A stretch of 64,000 bases of DNA from Yamagishiella unicocca (Eukaryota; Chlorophyta; Chlorophyceae; Chlamydomonadales; Volvocaceae): positions 2,108,001 through 2,172,000 of the forward strand of contig BDSL01000003.1 in assembly GCA_003116995.1 (NCBI GenBank), given 5' to 3'. The notes under the pieces are model-generated. The model was given only the letters and a program-made list of their open reading frames with translations. It was not told the origin of the DNA and did no database searches. This document shows positions 57,073 to 64,000 of this stretch, one piece after another. Numbering within the stretch: the stretch's first letter is position 1; every line of letters starts with the position of its first letter. Both the position numbers and the translations under genes were made by a program.

Positions 57073-60000
57073 TCAGGGGTTGTCGGCGTGTGCGAACTCG
57101 TAGCGATGCATCATGCCAATCAGTTTGTCCATGATCACAACCGCCCCGCCCGCCAGCGCCGCCACGGCGGCCAGTGCCAGCGCCGCCGCCGGCGGCCAGC
57201 TGAACAGCGCGTTGGTGGCAGCCGCCGAGGCGGTGGCGCCGGCGACCGTCAGGGCCGCGGCCTGGGCTGAGGCCTTCACAGCCGTCAGGATAGCGGCTGC
57301 GTGTGGGGTTGGGGATGGAGCGAGGGATGGCGTAAAGAGGGAGGAGGGGGTTTACAGAATACCCGGTTGGGGAGGGGTACGAGAAGACCCGGTTGGGGAG
57401 AGGGGGCGGGAGTACCGTTGTGATCCAGTCGGAGGACGGCCTCGCGTGTGTAAGGGGTACGAGAAGACCCGTAAGGGGTACGAGAAGACCCGGTTGGGGA
57501 GGGGGGGCGGGAGTACCGTTGTGATCCAGTCGGAGGACGGCCTCGCGTGTGTAAGGGGTACGAGAAGACCCGTAAGGGGTACGAGAAGACCCGGTTGGGG
57601 AGGGGGGGCGGGAGTACCGTTGTGATCCAGTCGGAGGACGGCCTCGCGTGTGTAAGGGGTACGAGAAGACCCGGTTGGAGAGGGGGACGGGAGTACCGTT
57701 GTGATCCAGTCGGAGGACGGCCTCGCGTGTGTAAGGGGTACGAGAAGACCCGGTTGGGGAGGGGGGCGGGAGTACCGTTGTGATCCAGTCGGAGGACGGC
57801 CTCGCGTGTGTAAGGGGTACGAGAAGACCCGGTTGGGGAGGGGGGCGGGAGTACCGTTGTGATCCAGTCGGAGGACGGCCTCGCGTGTGTAAGGGGTACG
57901 AGAAGACCCGGTTGGGGAGGGGGACGGGAGTACCGTTGTGATCCAGTCGGAGGACGGCCTCGCGTGTGTAAGGGGTACGAGAAGACCCGGTTGGGGAGGG
58001 GGACGGGAGTACCGTTGTGATCCAGTCGGAGGACGGCCTCGCGTGTGTAAGGGGTACGAGAAGACCCGGTTGGGGAGGGGGGGCGGGAGTACCGTTGTGA
58101 TCCAGTCGGAGGACGGCCTCGCGTGTGTAAGGGGTACGAGAAGACCCGTAAGGGGTACGAGAAGACCCGGTTGGGGAGGGGGGGCGGGAGTACCGTTGTG
58201 ATCCAGTCGGAGGACGGCCTCGCGTGTGTAAGGGGTACGAGAAGACCCGGTTGGGGAGAGGGGGCGGGAGTACCGTTGTGATCCAGTCGGAGGACGGCCT
58301 CGCGTGTGTAAGGGGTACGAGAAGACCCGGTTGGGGAGGGGGGGCGGGAGTACCGTTGTGATCCAGTCGGAGGACGGCCTCGCGTGTGTACGACAACTGC
58401 TCCGCATTGTACATCTGATCTGTTGCCATGTCGCTCTGCCTTCACTCCTCAACTCACCGGTCGCCAGCGCCGCCACCGCCGCCGCCACCGCCGCCAGCCG
58501 CCCCTTCTGCAGGTTTTGCAGCGCCGCCTTGCACACGGTACACTGCTGCGTGTGCGTGGAATAGGTGTCGAACAGCGAGTCCTTGGAGCGGTCGATGGGC
58601 GGGAGCTCGCGGCTGCCGGCGTAGGGGATGCGGCCGCCGGCCAGCTGGCCCAGCCAGGTGCGGAAGGCGATGGTCATGCTACGGGGGACCGGATGAGGGG
58701 CGGGGGCGGGGGGGGGGAGGATTTCGAGCGGGGGCTGAGAGGTATGGTTTCCCCAGCCCCTCCTCCAGCAGGCGGCGGGCCTTCCTCTCTATCTCCCGCC
58801 TCATCCCCCAAGTCCTCCAGCATGCAGCAGATACGAACGAGTGTCCCACACCTTTTTCTCCCAGGTGTTTTTTACTTATCTCCGTGTGCCGACCCACGGG
58901 TCTCCTCCTCTCCCACGTCCCCCAGCAGGACACGCACTTACTTGTCGCTGGGCGCCGGCATGAAGTACTTGGCGGTGTGGGAGGTGGCGTCCCGTGAGGC
59001 CACGATGCGCTCCTGCTGGTGCAAAAACACCTGGTCCTGTACGACACACGGGTTTCGCGGTGGGGGGGAGATGGGGCCGGGAGGATGGGAGGATGGGAGG
59101 ATGGGAGTGCAGGGTTGCACGAGGGGGCACGTAGGGGCAGCCGCGCTCCAGGTGCCACCCATACACATACACATAGGCAAACACATACACACCACACGCA
59201 CACACACGCACACGCACACACACGCACACGCACACACACACACGCACACACGCACCTGGTGCAGGAAGAGCGAAGCCAGCGTGTGGGACAGCCAGGTGGG
59301 CATGGGCGTGCCGAAGAAGGCTAGGCCCTTGGGCAGCTTGCCCTCCGGGTCCCGCACCAGCACCTGCCGGCCGATGTGGCGGGTGTGGCCCGGCACGGTC
59401 GGGCAGGTGTAGAGCGCCAGGACCAGCGCCGCGCCGTTGGTGAAGTTGGTGCGGATCCTGCAACCGCCGCGGGGGGAGAGGCCCTCAAGGTACACCCGAG
59501 GTTCGGAGGTTTACCAAGGTTCGGAGGTGTACCAAGGTTCGGAGGTTCAAGGGAATGTAGTAAAGATACCGGTAATGAGCCCCTTGGGCCGACACAGGGA
59601 GACAGCAGGGGGAGGAGGAGGAGCCCCCAGGCCAGTCAAACGGGCAGCAGGGCCCCACCGCACATCAACACGGCCCCACCGCACATCAACACGGCCCCAA
59701 CGCACATCAACACGGCCCCACCGCACATCAAACACGGCCCCAACGCACATCAACACGGCCCCACCGCACATCAAACACGGTCGCGGTAACCGCAGGAAAC
59801 GAAAGGGCGGTCGCCTGTCATCGTCAACCGCGGTTCAGCAGCCGTGGCTCAGCCCCCCCCCCTGCACTGCTGCTCCCCGGGCGGGTTTCCTCGCCGCCCT
59901 CCCGCCCTCCTTCCCCCCGCCCTCCCCGCCGCCCTCCCGCCCTCCGTCCGCCCTCCTCCCCCCGCCCTCCCCGCCGCCCTCCCGCCCTCCGTCCGCCCTC

Positions 60001-63000
60001 CTCCCCCCCGCCCTCCCCGCCGCCCTCCCGCCCTCCGTCCGCCCTCCTCTCCCCCGCCCTCACTTGACCAATGAGGGCGGCATGAACTCGGTGGTGGAGA
60101 TGTCGACGTCGGCGGGTGGGGTGCGCGCCTGGGGAAGCGGCACGTGGGAGGGGAGGGGCACGTGGGAGGAGGGGCACGCTGTCCTCAGCCCAACTAGCAG
60201 ACCGTCGCTGCCCCCCCGCCCCCGCGCCACTGCCCCCGCCGCCGTACAACCACGTCATCGAGTTGCGTCGTACACAGGTCCGCCCGAGCCCGGGCCCAGG
60301 TCGCTGATGCATTCACACCTTGATACTGTACTTGAAGCCGCTGGCGGTTACCGGCTTCAGCTCGTCCACGCTGAAGTACTGGTCCGGCTTGTAACGGTCG
60401 CCTACACAGCGGAAGCCGAACCGACACCGGTCAACGCGCGTCCAGTGGGCAGAAGTACGAGGGAGAGGGGGAGGGGGAGGGGATGGCGTAAAAACCGTTT
60501 ACGCGACAGGGAAAAGATAGCTGGCGCATGGCCATCGGGACACCGAGTTTGTGGGCGCATGCTGGAGGGGAGGGGAGGGGGAGGGGCAGGAGCAGGTGGA
60601 GGGGGATAATGATGCAATGCCCTAGCCCTGGGCAGGCTCACAGCACAGCAGCAGGCGCCCCTCCCTCTCACACCAAGGACCCGCGTCTGCGGAAACACGT
60701 GGGCCAGCTGCTCCTCCGCACCACCACGCGGGCCGACCCCAACACAGCATCAGGCCCCGCCCGCCAGTCCGCCCGCCAGTCCAGCCCACCGGCCAGCCGT
60801 CCACGCCGCCTCCCCACCAACCCCGGTTTCCTGATCGGTCTCCTAGCTAATGCCGACCCACGGGTCTTCCTCCACATATCCTCCCCCCGACCCACGCAAG
60901 CACACACGCATGCTCACCCGCGACGTTGTGGTGCGAGACCCCCACGTGGGCGGGGTCGGTGATGTTCTGCATGAGGCCGGGGGCATGGGGCCGGGGGCAT
61001 GGGGCCGGGGGCATGGGGCCGGGGGCATGGGGCCGGGGGCATGGGGCCGGGGGCATGGGGCCGGGGGCATGGGGCCGGGGGCATGGGGCCGGGGGCATGA
61101 GGCCGGGGGCATGGGGCCGGGGGCATGGGGCCGGGGGCATGGGGCCGGGGGCATGAGGCCGGGGTCATGGGGCCGGGGGCATGGGGCCGGGGGCATGGGG
61201 CCGGGGGCATGAGGCCGGGGGCATGGGGCCGGGGGCATGGGGCCGGAGGCATGGGGCCGGGGGCATGGGGCCGGGGGCATGGGGCCGGAGGCAGGGGAAT
61301 GTGACGGCGGGTGGGCTTGAAGGGAGGTGGAGGTGCATACCGGTGTGGGACATGGATGCAGAGGGTGGTGTGTGGGCGAGGGAGCGTGAGGATCTGCCCA
61401 CCCAGGCACCCCCCCTCACCCCCCACCACCAAGTGGCCCACGGGCCACTCAGCGCGCGTCGACCCCCTGCATACCTCGACGAAGAAGTCATGCGAGTACG
61501 GCAGGTCGCGGAAGTACCAGGGCATGGGCTGCAGGCGGGACGCGGGCAGCTCCTGCGGGGGGGGGCGGGGGGTCTGTGTGTAAAAACCGTTTTACGCAAC
61601 GGGACAGGATAGTTGGCGCATGGTCGTCGGACAACATTTTGTGGGCGCATGGGAGGGGGGGTGTTTTGGGGTGTGTGGCATGAAGACCGGTTACACGACA
61701 TATGGATATACTAGCTGGCGCATTGTCTTTGAAAACATCGTTGTTTTTGGGGTGGGGTGACATGTGGTTGCAGGGGAGGGAGCGGGGGTGTAGGGGGCCA
61801 GCGGATGGGGTGACCACAGGCAGGAGGGGAGGGCCCGTGGGCAGGAGGGCACGAGAAGACCCGGTTACACAACACAGGCAGGAGGGCAGGGCAGCACAAG
61901 GGACTGGCTCGAGCGGGCTTGGGTCCCCCGGGGTAGGGTAACAGCCGGGCCACGACAGCCGCTCCGCCGCTCCGCTGCAGCTGCCAGCTCACCTCCAGCT
62001 CAGAGATGATGGCGGGCTGCTTCAGCTGGCTCTCCGACTCGCCCGCGGGCCCTGACTCGCCCCAAACCCACAGCAGGCCCTGCGCCTCGCAGGTGGGGTA
62101 AGCAGTGGCGCAGCTCCTGCAGGGGGTTTCGAGGAAGACCCGTGGATGCCCGAAAAAACCGTTTAGGACAGACGTTTTGAGATGCATGCTGGAGAACTGG
62201 GTTGGGGATACTAAGGCCGAAGGTCGTAAGGCGACCTTTCGCGGCTAAGCTAAATCGGCTACCGCGAGACGACAGGAAGCGGGGGGGAGGGGTTGGGTTG
62301 GGTTGGGCGCCGGCCGCTCACCACCACCACCACCACCATCACCACCACCACCGCAACCACCATCCGTGCAGAATGCGTCTTCACCGGTTTCCCCTCTCTG
62401 GCCCCCCCCCACACCCACCCACCCACCCACCCACGGGTTTCCCTCGAACCCACCCACCCACCTGGGGTTGCTGCTCGCCTTCTGCACCGCATCCTGGCTC
62501 TCAGCTTGCGGAATGGAGGTGCACTTGCCGCTGCCGTCGAAGCGCCAGGCGTGGTAGGCGCACAGCAGCGTGCCGTCTGGCTCCACCCGCCCCTCGGACA
62601 GCGGAACCAGCCTGAGGGGTGAGGAAAGGGGTTACAGGAAGGGGGGTGGGGCGAGGAGACTTGAATACGCGGCATAGCAAATGAAGGGCAGAAATGGCGA
62701 AGGGAGGGAGTCTAAGCATAGGCATAGGAAGTCGCGTTGGTCGCTTGAGGCGAAGCCAACAGCAACCGGCGCGGGGAAAGGCAAGGGGAAGGGGCGCAGT
62801 CCTGGCTGCTGTTGTGTACGGCGGGCTCAGCGTCACACGAGCGCGAGGGGCAGCGCGGCCGCGCCTACCGTGAGGAAAACTCAAGAAAAACGCACGCGCA
62901 TCAGCGCATTACCAACCGTCCTACCAACCGTATTACAAACCGTATTACCAACCGTATTACCAGCCGCGCACGTGGGCTCCCCCACCACCACCGCTATCCT

Positions 63001-63648
63001 ATCCATGTCGCGCAACCGGTTTTTACGCACGGTTCCCTCCCTTCCAAACACACACGGTTTTTACCACCACCCCACCACCGCGAAAACACCCACCGGTGGG
63101 GACACGCGTCCGCAAAAGCCCTCCAGGCGCCGCTGCCGTCCCTCCACAGCACCAGGTCCTTCCCCAGCAGCGTGAAGGGGTGCGGCCGGCCCGGGTCAAG
63201 GAACTCCGTGACCGCAACCGGGTACCAGTTGCGCAGCCACGTGAAGGTTTCGGAGCCGCCGGCGGGGGCGGGGGCCGCGTCTGGGGTGGCAGTGTCCACC
63301 GGCGCAGGGGGAGCAGCAGCGGCGTCGGAGACTGCGACGGTGGTGGTGGTGGTGGTGCTACCGGCCGGGGCCGCGGTGGCCGCGAGGCGCGGCCTGTTGG
63401 TGCTGGGACGCGGTCCAAGGCGCGCGTGCCGCGCTCGCAGGCCAGGCCGGGAGCGAGGTCGCGTCGCATCCTGAAGAGGAAGGAATAATGCAAATTTGTT
63501 GTGGGAATTGGGTTGAGCCTTGCAGGCCGGCGATGCGACCAGTGCTCCAATTTGCTCCAACCTGGCCGTTTCTCGGCCACGCACTTGCCTTTGCTCCGCA
63601 GCACCGCGGCGCCGCTTTGCATTGGGTGGGCAAAATTGTTCCCAGCAT
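57073..63648 (-). CDS. PAO-like Rieske oxygenase (PAO/PTC52/TIC55 group), 12 exons
   Basis: Rieske non-haem iron oxygenase of the plastid group that includes pheophorbide a oxygenase, PTC52 and TIC55. Exons (minus): 63589-63648, 63094-63470, 62462-62611, 61993-62116, 61475-61552, 60918-60966, 60319-60401, 60064-60128, 59256-59457, 58942-59036, 58458-58678, 57073-57296; all phases agree, 575 residues. The first intron uses a GC donor (AAG/GCAAGT). The N-terminus is a transit-like leader with a TTTTTTVA run. The Rieske cluster ligands are C143-P-H145 and C163-A-Y-H166. The mononuclear iron motif N264-x2-D267-x2-H270-x4-H275 is intact. A CxxC pair (CTVC, 474-477) and two C-terminal hydrophobic helices fit the membrane-anchored PAO/TIC55 branch. 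Which reaction it performs cannot be decided here; CAO is unlikely because the CxxC tail is present. Confidence 0.9.
57360..58390 (+). repeat. 79-bp satellite in last PAO-like intron
   Basis: Eleven to twelve copies of a unit of about 79 bp with GTACGAGAAGACCCGGTTGG, GGGAGTACCGTTGTGATCC and GTCGGAGGACGGCCTCGCG. Some copies have an internal 22-bp duplication (TAAGGGGTACGAGAAGACCCG), giving units of about 101 bp. It occupies most of intron 57297-58457. The unit contains the GAGAAGACCCGGTT string of family A elements. Confidence 0.95.
59155..59255 (+). repeat. (CA)n/(CG) microsatellite at a splice donor
   Basis: Cytosine-adenine dinucleotides with CG interruptions run up to the donor of exon 59256-59457, so the transcript has a GU-rich start to this intron. 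Confidence 0.9.
59648..59786 (+). repeat. 18-19-bp tandem repeat in PAO-like intron
   Basis: About seven copies of CACATCAACACGGCCCCA(C) with small variants. Confidence 0.85.
59890..60062 (+). repeat. Pyrimidine-rich tandem repeat (CCGCCCTCCCGCCCTCC)
   Basis: About three long units of CCGCCGCCCTCCCGCCCTCCGTCCGCCCTCC that end at the donor of exon 60064-60128. On the gene strand the intron start is purine-rich. Confidence 0.85.
60478..60575 (-). repeat. Family A element in PAO-like intron
   Basis: On the gene strand: CTCCAGCATGCGCCCACAAA, GGCCATGCGCCAGCTATC, then CCTGTCGCGTAAACGGTTTTTACGCC and a pyrimidine tract running toward the acceptor at 60402. Sense orientation. Confidence 0.8.
60845..60917 (+). 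repeat. Family B-like sequence at a splice donor
   Basis: TGCCGACCCACGGGTCTTCC and pyrimidines on the plus strand, antisense to the gene and ending at the donor of exon 60918-60966. A similar sequence (TGCCGACCCACGGGTCTCC) sits at 58888-58941 beside the donor of exon 58942-59036. Confidence 0.6.
60975..61300 (+). repeat. 14-bp minisatellite (ATGGGGCCGGGGGC)
   Basis: About 23 copies with rare ATGAGG, GGTCAT and GGAGGC variants, in intron 60967-61474 next to the acceptor of exon 60918-60966. Creates false proline-rich ORFs on the minus strand. Confidence 0.95.
61560..61885 (-). repeat. Three family A copies in one PAO-like intron
   Basis: Gene-strand copies: 61573-61660 (ending in GCGTAAAACGGTTTTTACAC plus C-rich tract at the acceptor 61553), 61677-61740 (CAATGCGCCAGCTAG, GTCGTGTAACCGGTCTTCATGCC) and a partial one at 61848-61880 (GTGTAACCGGGTCTTCTCG). 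Together they make up over half of intron 61553-61992. Confidence 0.8.
62120..62200 (+). repeat. Family B element in PAO-like intron
   Basis: TTTCGAGGAAGACCCGTGGATGCCCGAAAAAACCG, then TTTTGAGATGCATGCTGGAGAACT. Sense on the minus strand, beginning close to the acceptor at 62117. Confidence 0.7.
62380..62461 (+). repeat. CACC-rich repeat and family B sequence at a splice donor
   Basis: (CACC)n and CCCACCCA repeats around CCACGGGTTTCCCTCGAACC end exactly at the donor of exon 62462-62611. Antisense to the gene. Confidence 0.6.
62990..63092 (+). repeat. Family A tails at a splice donor
   Basis: Two tail copies on the plus strand (TGTCGCGCAACCGGTTTTTACGC and CACACGGTTTTTACC) with a CCACC tract reach the donor of exon 63094-63470. 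Antisense to the gene. Confidence 0.65.
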
Positions 63649-64000
63649 GCTGTCTTAACAAGCGCCCTTGAAAGTGCAGCTTGTATACCGGTACGCGCCG
63701 AAGAAGGTGTTTACGGTCGCCGCGGTGCGACGTCAAGGCGGGACGTGACAGAAGTGGGGTGTTGAACAGTGTTACGAACTATATTTGTACAAAGCCGTGT
63801 AGACGCGGGCACTGCAAAAGGCAAACCGTTGGTCGCGTTATGATGCAACACCCACCACGGGCACCTCACCGCCCTGCACGACAGAAATTGCTGGCGGAAG
63901 AAAAATCACTGTTTTCCTTTCGTTTTTTTGCCTACTGAGGGTCATCGCCGCGCAACTCGACTACAGATTCGATGGTTGGCTCTCTCCTGCAGGGCCTTGT
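63649..64000. other. 5' flank of PAO-like gene
   Basis: Presumed promoter and 5' UTR of the minus-strand Rieske oxygenase. No other feature recognised before the window ends. Confidence 0.5.

Noticed and set aside
56969..58677. Overlapping minus-strand ORFs of 386-486 codons with a repeated [17 protein letters not shown] peptide
   Set aside because: They are translations of the 79-bp satellite in three frames. The phase-consistent oxygenase model treats this stretch as an intron, and only the segments 57073-57296 and 58458-58678 are protein-like.
60843..61525. Proline-rich ORFs with [13 protein letters not shown] repeats
   Set aside because: They are translations of the 14-bp intronic minisatellite. 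The true exons on either side are 60918-60966 and 61475-61552.

Overview
This is nuclear DNA from a green alga, most probably a volvocine (Chlamydomonas/Gonium/Volvox-like) species. The evidence is GC-rich genes split by many short introns, strong C/G third-codon-position bias, alanine- and glutamine-rich low-complexity protein segments, a plant-type plastid glutathione reductase, an octotricopeptide-repeat-like (OPR) protein, a siroheme-pathway enzyme with a plastid-like leader, and a pheophorbide a oxygenase-like Rieske protein. I found no bacterial operons, CRISPR arrays, rRNA or convincing tRNA genes. The species is an inference.

Layout, left to right. Glutathione reductase (+, 1369-8680, 13 exons), followed by a 13-bp minisatellite. 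A RING E3 ligase candidate (-, 11139-16601, 9 exons) with a GGNBP2-like N-terminus and a ubiquitin-interacting motif. A small TQT-motif ORF (-, 16788-17111). An OPR-like protein (-, 19577-23039, N-terminus unresolved). Uroporphyrinogen-III C-methyltransferase (-, 24568-27120, 5 exons). TIM14/PAM18 J-protein (-, 28702-30823, 4 exons). A double-GYF-domain protein (+, 31619-38424, 8 exons). A sulfotransferase (+, 40772-44799, 8 exons). An ankyrin-RING E3 ligase (-, 47737-50146, 4 exons). A block of transposon remnants with large palindromes (about 50650-55110). A PAO-like Rieske oxygenase (-, 57073-63648, 12 exons).

I placed exon junctions by hand from GT(or GC)/AG sites, reading phase and family similarity. 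Eight genes give uninterrupted phase-consistent models: 527, 1057, 409, 114, 1636, 489, 508 and 575 residues. The genes are independent eukaryotic transcription units. Several suggest plastid or mitochondrial roles: GR in redox, UPM in siroheme, OPR in organelle RNA, PAO-like in pigment or envelope chemistry, TIM14 in mitochondrial import.

The most unusual feature is a set of related short sequences scattered through the introns of at least four of these genes. They occur in both orientations and often sit directly against a splice junction, as expected of introner-like mobile elements. Other notable features are a nested palindrome in the transposon block, a 79-bp satellite that keeps all three antisense frames open, and a GGNBP2-UIM-RING architecture.
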